This document shows, in pieces, positions 8,965 through 18,729 of a stretch of 64,000 nt of DNA. Positions within the stretch are counted from its first letter, which is position 1; the number at the start of each line of letters is the position of its first letter. The position numbers were made by a program, and so were the translations under genes. The stretch is from positions 1-64,000 of the forward strand of contig CAVYGM010000004.1 in assembly GCA_963768025.1 (NCBI GenBank), in the 5' to 3' direction. The notes beneath the pieces were generated by a model. That model had not been told where the DNA came from, did not search any database, and was given only the letters and a program-made list of their open reading frames with translations. This stretch comes from CAVYGM01 sp963768025 (GTDB lineage Bacteria; Bacteroidota; Bacteroidia; Cytophagales; Spirosomataceae).

Positions 8965-10239
8965 TTATCGAGAAACGGGATAAGCCGCATTTCTGTTAAA
9001 GGCATGCAAGGAATCGATGGACCGGTTTATCTCTTGGCCGACTCTTTCATATACTTCCGGACTAGGATGAGCAGAATCAAAAGGTAGCATTTTATCTTGA
9101 ATGGTCATGAGTCCCGAGTAGTCCAAAAACTTGATCCCATCCTCGATAAACATCTGCCGCGTGTCGGGGGAAATAGGATTCCCCGGAAAAACTACCACGT
9201 AGAAATTCTCGTTACCAAACTGCCGGATATACTCTTCCTGTGCCTTTTTTATAATATTTACAAGGTGCCGATAGTGGTCTCTGGTATGCGTGCGAGGGTA
9301 CCCCCAGTTCATAATTCTCAGCAGTCCACTATTCTCCGTTTCCAGAATTGCCGAAGTGTACAGTCGTCTTTCATTGGCAAAAATGCCTTTCGTAGTCATT
9401 GACTTTGAATCAAGATAGGGGAAACGACCCTTGACGAGACTAATCCACCGGGTGGCGGGAATAACCCGGTCGAGATGGTCGTTGATGAGAGTAAAAACGG
9501 CGAACCCATCCTTTTGCACAATCTGCTTTTTCAATTCCTCCTGTTGTAGCAACGCCAGCATATGCAGCGGAGAATAGGCCATGTACCCGTAATTGTAAGC
9601 CCGGTAGTTTGGAGAATTTGCCTGGAAATGATAGGGTATGGTTTCTGTATCCGAAACCCCATCGCCAAAGGTATACGAGCAGCCAAAAAACAGGGCATAC
9701 CGGGACCGGGGTTGCGAGTCTTCAAGCGGTGTGTCCCGAAAGCCAAAAGCGTTGGTCGAAATTTTGACGGTATCGTACGTTACGCCGTTGTGAAGGGGAA
9801 CCCAATCCAAGTGCCAATTGGGCTTGCCTCTAACGCCCAACGTGTCGCTCAGAACCGATAGTTCGGTGTGGTCGGGACGAAGAAAGGGCACATACGGTTT
9901 GTTCATCGTCTTCGACTCTTTACTTGTAACAATCCACAAGCTCATTTTCTCCACCGCCAGCAATAACAATAAAGTCAATAGCACCGTACTGACAATTCCC
10001 TTTACCAGGTTTGAACCAAAGAAAAGGCCATAGCCGACAAGAGCAAGTGCCGATTGAACAAGTAGGAGCTTGTAAGTGACTTGAATTATGCTTAGGTCAA
10101 ACCAAACCCCATCAGCGTTACCGTAGACAAACTCAAAAGCTAGTATACCAGCAGATAGAAGTAGTATGCCTATATAAGATATGCCTATAATTACAAAAAA
10201 ACGGATTCGAGGAGAAAGGGCACTGCTACTTTTGAACAT
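8965..10239 (-). CDS. Membrane-anchored SGNH/GDSL-type hydrolase
   Basis: 424 residues. The first 115 or so hold about four hydrophobic segments, followed by an extracytoplasmic catalytic part. The nucleophile block is FFGCSYTFGDGVSDTET, a GDS-like motif, with an oxyanion-type NYGYMAYS following and the Asp-His pair in FDSAHPSPEVYERV near the C-terminus, as in SGNH esterases. It probably adds or removes acyl groups on an envelope polysaccharide or lipid; this is inferred from fold and location next to sugar-nucleotide genes. The arrangement of membrane helices plus SGNH domain also occurs in acyltransferase-associated proteins. The substrate is unknown. Confidence 0.72.
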   Translation of the reverse strand: MFKSSSALSPRIRFFVIIGISYIGILLLSAGILAFEFVYGNADGVWFDLSIIQVTYKLLLVQSALALVGYGLFFGSNLVKGIVSTVLLTLLLLLAVEKMSLWIVTSKESKTMNKPYVPFLRPDHTELSVLSDTLGVRGKPNWHLDWVPLHNGVTYDTVKISTNAFGFRDTPLEDSQPRSRYALFFGCSYTFGDGVSDTETIPYHFQANSPNYRAYNYGYMAYSPLHMLALLQQEELKKQIVQKDGFAVFTLINDHLDRVIPATRWISLVKGRFPYLDSKSMTTKGIFANERRLYTSAILETENSGLLRIMNWGYPRTHTRDHYRHLVNIIKKAQEEYIRQFGNENFYVVVFPGNPISPDTRQMFIEDGIKFLDYSGLMTIQDKMLPFDSAHPSPEVYERVGQEINRSIDSLHAFNRNAAYPVSR

Positions 10240-10676
10240 CCAATAGTTTATTTCAAATGCCCGCTGCTCTTAATGTGACGTCACCACTCATGAAGAACCG
10301 TCAGGGCAAACTTGTTTCTTGACTATAACTCTTATACAAAAGTAGCAAGGTTTGTTTATATTCAAATAAGAAACACTACAGGAGCCAAGGCAATCGCTCT
10401 GGAAAAGAGTAGATACTATTCTTTAAAAGGCAGCCTTTCCATAAAAAGATGGCATCATCCGAACCCTATTTCGAAGGTACGCTATACCCATAAGAAAACA
10501 GAATATAGACCCTTGATTATCATAATGATATCATATATTTTTGCACAGAGCAGAGGCCGATTACGATAAGTAAACAGCCGACAAACCCTTGTCTGTCGAG
10601 TATTTAGATAAAGCTACGCGCAAATAAGTATGATTACTTGACACGGGGCCAGGCCTCTCCTCTGTGGTGAATACTT
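10240..10676. other. Gene-free stretch with a promoter-like box
   Basis: No credible coding sequence in either direction. On the plus strand TATTTTTG near 10538-10545 fits the TAnnTTTG -7 consensus, yet no gene follows it before the convergent PIG-L gene. Further on, AGAGCAGAGGCC near 10550 can pair with GGCCTCTCCTCT near 10653. A short structured RNA is conceivable but not established. Confidence 0.3.
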
Positions 10677-11435
10677 TCAGTAGGGCCACAGCGCATTCAG
10701 CCCTACGCCAGCCACTCCCTGGTTTGCCAGCCGCACGAAGGCCTCGCCGGCTTTGGCACCCATCTCTCGTCCCCGGAATTCTTCCATTGCCGCGTGTCCG
10801 CAGCCGTAAATTCCCGGCGGATCCTGGCTGATGTGACAGTACAGCGCTTTCCGCTTCTGCTCCTGTGTGGTGGTGATATCCACGTAGTCGGTCGGATGAA
10901 AACCCATGGTCTGCATGCCCGTACACACCTCGAAAAAATAAAGCGTGAAGACGTGCTCGTTCAACATCTGGGTGGTCATCAAGCTAGCAATTTGGTGGTC
11001 CTTATGGGTATCCAGTGGCCAGTGCGCAAAGACCACGTCTGGCTTTTCGGTCCGGAATAGCTCCCTCATTTTCTCAACCGCGACGTTGTCCAGCACGGAA
11101 GCGCCATCTACCTGACCAAAAAACAGCGGATCTACGTTCAGGATCTTGCAGGCGGCTTCCGCTTCTTTCCTCCGAATCACCGCCGCCTCGGCGTGCGACT
11201 TTCCCGGTATGCCGGCCTCGCCCGTGGTCAGGTACACGGCCTTCACCGTATGCCCCACCCCTGCAAGCCGGGCTAGGGTACCGCCGCAGCCACTCTCCGG
11301 ATCATCGGGATGCCCACCGACGCATAGTATTTTCTTCTTGACAAAGACTGCATCCGGAATAGGAAAAGTGGTAGCTACGCTCAGTACCCCTATCCCCTTT
11401 GCGGAAGTTTTAATGAAATCACGACGATTGATCAT
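10677..11435 (-). CDS. PIG-L/LmbE family deacetylase with Tat signal
   Basis: 252 residues. The N-terminus MINRRDFIKTSAKGIGVLSV is a twin-arginine export signal, so the folded, probably zinc-bearing enzyme acts in the periplasm. The zinc motif is GGHPDDPESGCGG near residue 40 and the second metal and catalytic motif is DTHKDHQIAS near 142, as in N-acetylglucosaminyl deacetylases of the LmbE family. It would remove an acetyl group from an amino sugar or glycoconjugate. The gene downstream on the same strand side is the convergent unit's end; upstream is the DUF819 gene, 69 bases away in the same direction, so a two-gene operon is likely. Confidence 0.9.
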   Translation of the reverse strand: MINRRDFIKTSAKGIGVLSVATTFPIPDAVFVKKKILCVGGHPDDPESGCGGTLARLAGVGHTVKAVYLTTGEAGIPGKSHAEAAVIRRKEAEAACKILNVDPLFFGQVDGASVLDNVAVEKMRELFRTEKPDVVFAHWPLDTHKDHQIASLMTTQMLNEHVFTLYFFEVCTGMQTMGFHPTDYVDITTTQEQKRKALYCHISQDPPGIYGCGHAAMEEFRGREMGAKAGEAFVRLANQGVAGVGLNALWPY

Positions 11436-11504
11436 GGAAAATAATTTATTACCCTATACGCTACGAAATACCCTATCACGACCTTTAAGCCCCCAATAGC
11501 AACG

Positions 11505-12644
11505 CTACCGCAGCCACTCTGCTACCAGAAAGCCAAGGTAGGTACCGATACCGTTGCCCAGGGTACCTACCAGAATGGCTGGTAGTTGCAGATCCGGCCG
11601 CCCCAGGCTACGCGCCAGTGCCAGCGCCGAACTTGAACCTCCAATGTTCGCTTGCGAAGCCACCGCGACCACGTCCCAGTCCTGCTTCAAGAGCTTGCCT
11701 ACCCCAATCAGAATAGTTGCGTGGATGAGCACGATGATACAGATGATCACCAGTAGCCAGATGGCCAGGGTACCATCCTTCATCAGGGCGGGAATATCGC
11801 AGTAGGCGCCGATCACCGCCAGAAACAGGTAGATCAAAAACATACCCAGCACCCGGCTTCCCCGTAGTCGGCTCACCGCCGGAAACTGGGCCAGTACCAG
11901 CGCCAGGGTGGTGATGGTCAGGATTTTGGGAATGACTGGAAAATAACCGGCAAACCAGTCGGCCAGAAACACCGCTCCAAACGCCAGCGCCGTGAGTAGG
12001 CCTACATCCATGGGATTGATGGTTTCTATATCCTCAAATCCTTCGGCGGGTACCGTGTCCACACCGGTCTTGGGAGTAGAAACGCTTTTTTTGCCTCGTA
12101 ACACCGTAGGTAACGCCAGGGTAGCCACAATCCAGAGCGCCGTGATGATGTTGTCGGCGGCGGTGGTGGCGGCGTAAAGAGTACCCTCGCGGGCCATACC
12201 GTAGTGAATGGCCACCGCATTGAAGTTCAGGCTGCCGCCAATGTAGGTACCCGTGAGCATACCCGCCAGGGCGTAGTATTTTTCTCCCAGCAGGGTAGCT
12301 ACATCAAAACTCTTCATGGCTACCCCCACCCCGACCATCGTGCCCAACGTACCCACCAGAAACATCCCAATCATGGCCGGTCCGGCCCGGCGGACGCTTT
12401 TGAGATTGACACTCAACATGAGGAAGAATATGGATATAGGCGCAACGTAGGCAAAAATACCGTCGTAAATGATGGTGGGGGTAGAAGAAGCCGGAATCAG
12501 CCCCAGGTTAGCCGTGATCGCCGTGAGCAGAATGACCATCAGAGCCGTGCCGAGGTGACGGAAGTAGGGCTTGGTAGCAAGCCATTCGCACACCACTATG
12601 TTGATACACAGGACGGTGAGAATAAACAAAGGATGAGTAGTCAT
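11505..12644 (-). CDS. DUF819 family membrane protein
   Basis: A 379-residue integral membrane protein with about ten hydrophobic segments. The pattern GTYIGGSLNFNAVAIHYGM near residue 135 and ANIGGSSSALALARSLGRPD near 330, each a glycine-rich membrane hairpin repeated in the two halves, is typical of DUF819 (YjcL-like) proteins. These look like inverted-repeat transporters, but no substrate is established. It is first in a probable operon with the Tat-exported PIG-L deacetylase, so it might move the released product or substrate; that is inference only. Confidence 0.85.
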   Translation of the reverse strand: MTTHPLFILTVLCINIVVCEWLATKPYFRHLGTALMVILLTAITANLGLIPASSTPTIIYDGIFAYVAPISIFFLMLSVNLKSVRRAGPAMIGMFLVGTLGTMVGVGVAMKSFDVATLLGEKYYALAGMLTGTYIGGSLNFNAVAIHYGMAREGTLYAATTAADNIITALWIVATLALPTVLRGKKSVSTPKTGVDTVPAEGFEDIETINPMDVGLLTALAFGAVFLADWFAGYFPVIPKILTITTLALVLAQFPAVSRLRGSRVLGMFLIYLFLAVIGAYCDIPALMKDGTLAIWLLVIICIIVLIHATILIGVGKLLKQDWDVVAVASQANIGGSSSALALARSLGRPDLQLPAILVGTLGNGIGTYLGFLVAEWLR

Positions 12645-12759
12645 GAAAGCAAGACAGGAGGTGGGGTAAGAAGAAAAAACAAGGTAGAAAAAAAAGTCAG
12701 AAGTTCGGCGCGACCTGGCGCGAATTTGCGGGAGGGTTAATTTTTCAATTCAGCCACAA

Positions 12760-13050
12760 TCGGGCCTTGCTCTGGAACTCCAAAACGACGCCTGGATGTA
12801 CTCAATGGCGTGAGGCTGGTATCGCCCACCAATCTTAGTATTTCGCGCGGTGCGGTGGTGGACGCCGCCAACTTTTTACCCTACTGCGCCGCTACGGCTT
12901 AGTACCACAAGGCACTGCCCACCGATCTGCAACAGAAGGACCTCGTAGACATGCTGCCCGAAGTGGAGCAGTTTACGATCAATGAACATTCCGGCCATTA
13001 CCAAGGGTAGATTCCCCGATCCTGCCGATCGGAAACGTATTGCCGGTTAG
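12760..13050 (+). pseudogene. Remnant of an S10 serine carboxypeptidase gene
   Basis: Translating across frames gives LALELQN, WMYSMA, then GAVVDAANFLPYCAATA, DLQQKDLVDMLPEVEQFTIN and DPADRKRIA. This matches, in order, the middle of the two S10 carboxypeptidases at 17094 and 18730 (for example DLQQKDLVDMLPEVE is identical to the first of them). It has internal stop codons and lacks the N-terminal third with the catalytic serine and the whole C-terminal part with Asp and His. It is therefore a true fragment of a third paralog and not a mere frameshift. Confidence 0.8.
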
Positions 13051-13180
13051 CAAAACAGTATGGGAAAACCAGGTCCGCCTGTGCGGTAAAATCTTCTGAG
13101 GCCATGCTATCAATCGTCTACACAACCATGATTCTCAACAGAATGCCAAATTAGTTCCGAAAACATAGTCTAAAGAGTGC

Positions 13181-14335
13181 CTAAAATTCTTTCCCTTCCC
13201 CAAGCAAAATTTTTACTATTTTTTCAGCAGCATCGCCTTCTCCATAGAGGGGCAGGAATTCTGACTGCTTACTTGTACACAACACCTCGTAAGCTTTCAG
13301 GATTCGGTCAGTATCCGCATCGCACAATATCGCCATACCACTTTCTACAATTTCCACCCATTCAGTCTCTGCCCGTAGAATAATACACGGTTTTCCAAAA
13401 AAGTAAGCTTCCTTCTGCACTCCACCCGAATCGGTCATTACTGCTTTTGCACCTTTTTCCAGCGCAACCATTTCAAGAAACGAAACGGGAGGTATGAAGA
13501 TCAAATAGGGATTACTGTTGAGTTGTTCATAAAAATAAGAGTCCAAAAGTGCCTCCATTTGTTTCTTCGTGCGAGGGTGCAGGGGGATTAGAATGGGGAT
13601 ACTATTTAGTAGTGAAATTTTATTGTAGGCTTCCAGAATATTTCTGAGCCGATGTGGATCATCCGTATTATGATTTCGGTGCAAAGTAGCTAGCAGATAA
13701 TTTTCAGGACGGACGCCAAATGATTTTTCCAGGTTTACTTTCCCGTCCGCTACTTTGGAAAAATGCAGGCTATTGTCGTACATTACATCACCTACATTAA
13801 ATATCCCTGGGTGGTCCATGCTATATGGTGGAAGCGCCGTAGTATCAAATCCTTCCCTTTCCAGGTTACTAATTCCTGCCTGGGTTGGCGGAAATAGGTA
13901 CGTTGAAACGTGGTCGCTAATGATTCGGTTGATTTCTTCTGGCATTTTTTTGTTAAATGAGCGTAATCCTGCCTCTATATGCACAATAGGGACGTAAATT
14001 TTCGAGGCAGCTATTGCACTTGCTAAGGTAGAGTTGGTATCGCCATATATAATCAAATAATCTGGCTCCTCTTTTTCCAGAATCTCTTCAATTCCGGCTA
14101 TCATCTTTGCGGTTTGAAACCCGTGTTTACCTGACCCTACGTGAAGGTTATAGTCTGGCTGTGGGATTTGTAATTCCTCAAAAAACTGTCCAGACATGTT
14201 CTCGTCATAATGCTGCCCGGTATGAACAATTACTTCTTTCACCTTGTCCGAAAATGAGTCGCGAATAACACGGCTGAGTGCGGATGCCTTGATGATTTGA
14301 GGCCTAGCGCCGATAATGGTAAGAATTTTTTTCAT
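13181..14335 (-). CDS. wecB: UDP-N-acetylglucosamine 2-epimerase (non-hydrolysing)
   Basis: 384 residues, normal length. It interconverts UDP-GlcNAc and UDP-ManNAc in the cytoplasm, feeding envelope polysaccharide or teichoic-like polymers. Hallmarks are IIGARPQIIKASALSRVI at the start, IVHTGQHYDENMSGQFF, IIYGDTNSTLAS, VHIEAGLRSFNKKMPEEINR and the C-terminal VMTDSGGVQKEAYFFGKPC. The ATG at 14335 overlaps by one base the stop codon of the truncated IS630 transposase upstream (TAATG arrangement), so any promoter must lie within or before the insertion sequence. No other ManNAc-pathway gene is adjacent. Confidence 0.93.
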   Translation of the reverse strand: MKKILTIIGARPQIIKASALSRVIRDSFSDKVKEVIVHTGQHYDENMSGQFFEELQIPQPDYNLHVGSGKHGFQTAKMIAGIEEILEKEEPDYLIIYGDTNSTLASAIAASKIYVPIVHIEAGLRSFNKKMPEEINRIISDHVSTYLFPPTQAGISNLEREGFDTTALPPYSMDHPGIFNVGDVMYDNSLHFSKVADGKVNLEKSFGVRPENYLLATLHRNHNTDDPHRLRNILEAYNKISLLNSIPILIPLHPRTKKQMEALLDSYFYEQLNSNPYLIFIPPVSFLEMVALEKGAKAVMTDSGGVQKEAYFFGKPCIILRAETEWVEIVESGMAILCDADTDRILKAYEVLCTSKQSEFLPLYGEGDAAEKIVKILLGEGKEF

Positions 14336-14868
14336 TAGGATATGTATACGCGATAAAAAGTGGATTGTGAATGTAGGACATTAAAATTCAGGGTCTTCAA
14401 CCTGACCAGCTCCTTCCGGTACCCCGGAATGTCTTCGAAGAGTTGAATGACGGCCCGTTGGAATTCTTCTTTTTTTCGAAAGAAGCAGGTGTTGATGATT
14501 TTCTTTCGCGGGAATTTCCTCAACCCTTCGGTCAAGTTCAGATTGAGGGAGTAGGGAGGCAGAAAAACGGGAAGGATCTTGGCGGTGGACTCCCACTCGG
14601 CCAGTACTTGGTTCTTATAGTAATGGGCTTTGTCCGAGATGAAATACACCATTTTTGTGTCCTGGCTAGCTACCAGCACCCTCTCGTATAACTCCCGGGT
14701 GGAGGCCGTGCTGTCGTCTATGCCCAGATACTCGGAAGTCTCGGGAATAGACAAGCCTTTGTTAAGCAGCAGGAGCGTAGTGATTTTCACGTAGGAGGCT
14801 CGGGCGAAAACAGTCCGTTGGGATTTTCTCAAATCATAAGGCACCGTATCGGTTGGTCTGAAATTCAT
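14335..14868 (-). mobile_element. IS630-family transposase with an internal deletion
   Basis: 177 residues against roughly 330-350 for a complete IS630 transposase. The N-terminal helix-turn-helix region (ASYVKITTLLLLNKGLSIPE, TSEYLGIDDSTAS) is joined in frame straight to the last part of the DDE domain: VYFISDKAHYYKNQVLAEW and LPVFLPPYSLNLNLTEGL. The first catalytic Asp segment is missing, and the usual NPIERLWKF block reads NLTEGLRKF, so it cannot be active. The frame nevertheless remains open. Its stop overlaps the wecB start. I could not define terminal inverted repeats. Confidence 0.75.
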
Positions 14869-14918
14869 GTACCAAAGCTAAAACAAATTCGATTTTTTCG
14901 CAATTCAATTCCTTTCCA

Positions 14919-15450
14919 CTAAAATTCAAGTTGGTAGATAAAAGCTTTGGTCAAAGTCTAGGCAAACCAGGGCAGGATGACCTTCAATAGGGACCCTCTA
15001 TCGGTAACAGCACGGTTCGCTGTTACGGTGTATCTTTTTGATAACCAAAGCGTTGATCTAACTTAATGTGGTATCGATTGGCTTACGGTGGTGGCTGATC
15101 GGGAAATCAACCGAAGGGTAATGAGGCCTCTTGGAGTTAGACTTGCGGACGAAGAAGAAATCAGGTCCCAGCCTCTTTCAAACTGTCCTCCAAGCCGTAT
15201 TCCGTCGTTATCAGCCCAGGAGCCCGGTGTATATCGGATAGTCGATGCGACAGCGCCCGACGGGGCGGTTGGCCTCATGGGTCATCACGAAGACCTTGAT
15301 CCCGTAGAGCGGGGTCACCCGGCGATGCTGCGCTTGGAGGCGTTGGGTCCCTGGTACTGTTCTTCTTTAAAGAGGCGACTTTACGGGATGCAGAAGTGGT
15401 GACAGCAGCTCACAGGAAAACTATCGAATTGATTTGAGTTCGCAACACTA
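14919..15450 (-). pseudogene. Decayed IS982-family transposase
   Basis: Reading the minus strand across frames gives, in order, FDSFPVSCCHHFCIP, SRLFKEEQYQGPNASKRSIA, LYGIKVFVMTHEANRPVG, YGLEDSLKEAG, FFVRKSNSKRPHYPSV, HHRKPIDTTLS, KIHR and LKVILPWFA, TLTKAFIYQLEF before the stop at 14921-14919. These are the successive conserved blocks of the C-terminal two-thirds of IS982 transposases. At least three internal stops and several frame changes are present and the N-terminus is missing, so it is long dead. It lies directly upstream of the IS630 remnant, suggesting repeated insertion here. Confidence 0.72.
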
Positions 15451-15593
15451 AATTTGCATTGACGTGTCCGGCTTTCAATAACTAGCAACTTGAATTTATT
15501 ACCGATAACTAATCGCCCTTAGTCTTTGTCAGGAAAAACGCCCTACTTTGATTTCCAATCCGAAACGCTCAGTTTACTTAACTTTCCTTACAG

Positions 15594-16933
15594 ATGAAGT
15601 TCAAATCCCTCCTGGTGTTTCTACTGGCGCTTGTCTGCTTTACTGCAAGCGGACAGAAAAAAATTGTGGTGGAGAAAGCCGGACAAAGCAGTACAAAGGA
15701 GATCGATTTTACCAAGGCAAAGCCTGACCTGGCTCAAAAACCCGATCCGATTCCCGGCATGAACGACGACTTGCGGTTCGACCAGATTCTGTCGATCGAG
15801 GTCATTAGTCTGGAAGGAGGCTACACCCTGGAAGCCTACCTCAACAGTACCAACGGCGTATTCGGCTACTCCGGGGAGATGATGCGGGTGGGCTGGAAAA
15901 ACGCGCCCCAAACGGAGGAGACCGATCACATCAAGTTTGTCGCCTACCTACCCAACGCCGACGCCCTCATGTACACCGACACCCCGGAAACGGGCAAAAT
16001 AGCCATGAAGATGGGGAGCGGTATGTCTATGGTTTCGGCCAATTTCGACCGCTGGAACGGCTCGCAGAATATTCTGGAGTGGGGAGCGCAAAACGGGCAA
16101 CAGCCGCCGCTGGCCCCACGAACAGGGATTGCTCCTGGAAGAGTACAAATTTGCCGATGAAGGCAAAGTTTACACCCTATGGATGCACGATTGGGGGGTA
16201 AAAGCCAATCATCCGCTGGCCAAAAACTACGTAGCCACCGCTTTCGGGGTGGGGTACCTCTACAACGAAAAAACCAAACACCTCTACTACCTCCACGAGA
16301 TCAGCGACGGAATCAACGGCATCGCCGTCAGGAACATTATTCCGCTGGATGCCTCGGCCCCCAGAGGAAGCTACCTAAGCCGGGTGCCCTTTTCGGGTAA
16401 AGGCTACAAACCCATTGGAGAGTACATGGCCAAGGAATTGGGGGTGAGTACGGCCAAGCGAAACGAAGAATTGACAGCCGAAATGAAGAATGCAATGGAG
16501 GAGGAAAATCCAGAGCTGCGCCGCATTAAAATGCAACAGGCCGAAAAAATGGGGAAAATCTCCAGGAATATGGAAAAGGGCAACGGCGAGTTTTTGGAAA
16601 CCAGCGACCTGTCCGATCTTGCCAAAGCTTACATCAATCCCGAAAACCAGGTGTCGATGTGGCAGATTATGGACTTGCAGTTCCAGGCCCGAGACGAAGA
16701 GATTCAGGAGGAATTGCTCGACCGTGATATTTCACCCGAAAAAAGGCGTGACCTGAACAAACAGAAAGTCTGCCTTGCTAACCAGAAGCGTATAGTGGAA
16801 ACATTCAGAACCCGCGAACAAAACATCAAAGAAAAAATACGAGCAAGGCGATCCTGATGACAAAATGCCGGATGAACTCAACGTGCTATATCAGCAATAC
16901 GCCAAAGAATCGGCGGAGGCTTGTCCTGAGTAG
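15594..16933 (+). CDS. Secreted protein of unknown function (frame broken twice)
   Basis: About 446 residues once two frame changes are repaired. The N-terminus MKFKSLLVFLLALVCFTASG is a signal peptide. The N-terminal half looks beta-rich (LRFDQILSIEVISLEGGYTL) and the middle continues after a frame change near 16120 with LLLEEYKFADEGKVYTLWMH and KTKHLYYLHEISDGINGI. The C-terminal 150 residues are charged, helical and probably coiled (EELTAEMKNAMEEENPELRR). A missing A in the six-A run near 16832 explains the last change: the other frame reads KYEQGDPDDKMPDELNVLYQ and stops at 16931-16933. I do not recognise the family. A strong terminator follows. Confidence 0.65.
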
Positions 16934-16968
16934 TAGCGCAGGTATTTTCCAGAAATTGAACTATTCGG

Positions 16969-17015
16969 AAAGCCGGGCGGAGAATCACGTGATTCTCCGC
17001 CCGGCTTTGTGTTTT
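16969..17015 (+). terminator. Terminator with a perfect 20-bp stem
   Basis: 16969-16988 is the exact reverse complement of 16989-17008, arms beginning AAAGCCGGGCGG, followed by TGTGTTTTT. The stem is unusually long for a terminator and has no loop bases between the arms. It closes the unknown secreted protein gene. Confidence 0.85.
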
Positions 17016-17093
17016 TAGGGGCAAATCTCTACCTTGACGAAAAGTTCTCAAAAGCCTTCTATTTCCCCATAAACCACCTTAGTACACCCATTT

Positions 17094-18625
17094 ATGAAAC
17101 ACCATATGAAAAAACCCCTACCCTATTACTGGCATACAGGCACCCTCACATTGCTCATTTTTACCCTCCTCCTTTCCTCCTCCCTGACAAAGGCCCAAAA
17201 CCGCGCGCCCATTCCTGACGCCAGCGTCGAAACCAAAGATGCCGTCACCATCAAGGGCAAGCGGGTTCCCTACACCGCCACGGCGGGTACCCAACCCGTG
17301 TGGGACGAGAGCGGTCAGCCCATCGCAAGCCTGTTTTACGTGTACTACGAGCGTTCCGATGTCAGCGACCGCACCACGCGGCCGTTGGTGGTGTCGTTCA
17401 ATGGTGGCCCCGGTGCGGCCTCGTGCTGGATGCACATCGGCTACACCGGTCCCAAGCGCGTCCTGATCGACAGTGAGGGGTACCCTGTGCAGCCCTACGG
17501 CATTCAGGACAATCCGAACTCCATTCTCGACGTGGCCGACATCGTGTTCGTCGAGCCGGTGAATACGGGTTTTTCGCGTATGTTGTCGGATACCATCGAC
17601 AAGAAACAATTCTTCGGCGTCAACGCCGACATCAAGTACCTGGCCGGGTGGCTCAATACCTTCGTGGGCCGCAAAAACCGCTGGTCGTCGCCCAAGTACC
17701 TGGTGGGTGAAAGCTACGGCACCAACCGCGTGTCGGGCCTGGCGCTGGAACTGCAAAATGCGCAGTGGATGTACCTCAACGGCGTGGTACTTGTGTCGCC
17801 CACCGACCTCGGTCTGCCGCGCGGCACCGTGGTGGACGCCGCCAGCTTCCTACCCTACTACGCCGCCACGGCCTGGTTTCATAAGAAGCTACCGGCCGAT
17901 TTACAGCAGAAAGACCTGGTAGACATGCTACCCGAAGTGGAACTATTCACCAGTCAACGAACTCATTCCGGCCCTGGCCAAAGGGGGGTACCTTGATCCA
18001 ACTGTTCGGAAGCAACTCGCCGCCCGCGTGGCCCGCTACGCCGGAATTTCGGAAAAAGTGGTGCTGGAACACAACCTGATGGTACCCGCGAATTTCTTCT
18101 GGAAAGAACTCCTGCGCGACCAAGGCTATACGGTCGGCCGCCTCGACTCAAGGTACCTCGGCATCGACCGCGCCACCACCGGCGCGCAGCCCGACTACTC
18201 GCCCGAGTACACCTCCTGGCAGCACTCGTTCACGCCCGCGATCAACTACTACCTGCAGGGAAGTACTCAACTACAAAACCGACCTCAAATACTTCATAGC
18301 CGGACAAACCCGCCCGTGGAGCCGCGAAGGAGCCGACGCCGATCAAACGGGCCAAAACCTACGCCAGGCGATGGCCCAGAACCCCTACCTGAATGTCCTG
18401 GTGCAATCCGGCTACTACGATGGAGCCTGCGACTATTTCAACGCCAAGTACGATATGTGGCACCTCGATCCCAGCGGTAAAATGAAGGATCGTCTCGACT
18501 GGAAAGGCTACCGCAGCGGCCACATGATGTACCTGCGCGACGACGACGTCGTCACGTCCAATGAGGATATCCGGCAGTTTATTTTAAGGACGCTGCCGAA
18601 GAAAGGTCAGCCAGCCAAATATTAG
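17094..18625 (+). CDS. Serine carboxypeptidase family S10, copy 1 (frame broken twice)
   Basis: About 509 residues with a signal peptide (LLIFTLLLSSSLTKAQ); ATG at 17106 is an alternative start. It cleaves C-terminal residues from peptides outside the cell or in the periplasm. Motifs: oxyanion and substrate block VVSFNGGPGAASCWMH, catalytic serine in VGESYGTNR, catalytic aspartate in GYYDGACDYFNAKYD and histidine in GYRSGHMMYLRDDD. Frame changes lie near 17955 and 18255; comparison with copy 2 (FTTNELLPALVMGGYLDP and YFREVLGYKTDLKYY) shows exactly what the unbroken protein is. Tandem with copy 2, 104 bases apart. Confidence 0.88.
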
Positions 18626-18656
18626 GGTGGCGGTCGGCTATCGACCTTTAAAAAAT

Positions 18657-18674
18657 CCCCTCTAAAAAGAGGGG
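18657..18674. terminator. Stem-loop between the two S10 genes
   Basis: CCCCTCT-AAAA-AGAGGGG is a perfect seven-pair hairpin, but no T-run follows on the plus strand. It could be an attenuator or an mRNA-stability element between tandem genes. Confidence 0.4.
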
Positions 18675-18729
18675 TAGGGGTGTGTAAAAGCACAACGCCC
18701 AAAACCAACAACTATCGAACTAACAACAA

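Noticed and set aside
10312..10569. 85-codon plus-strand frame
   Set aside because: Its composition is not protein-like, it starts from a non-ATG codon and it has no family resemblance.
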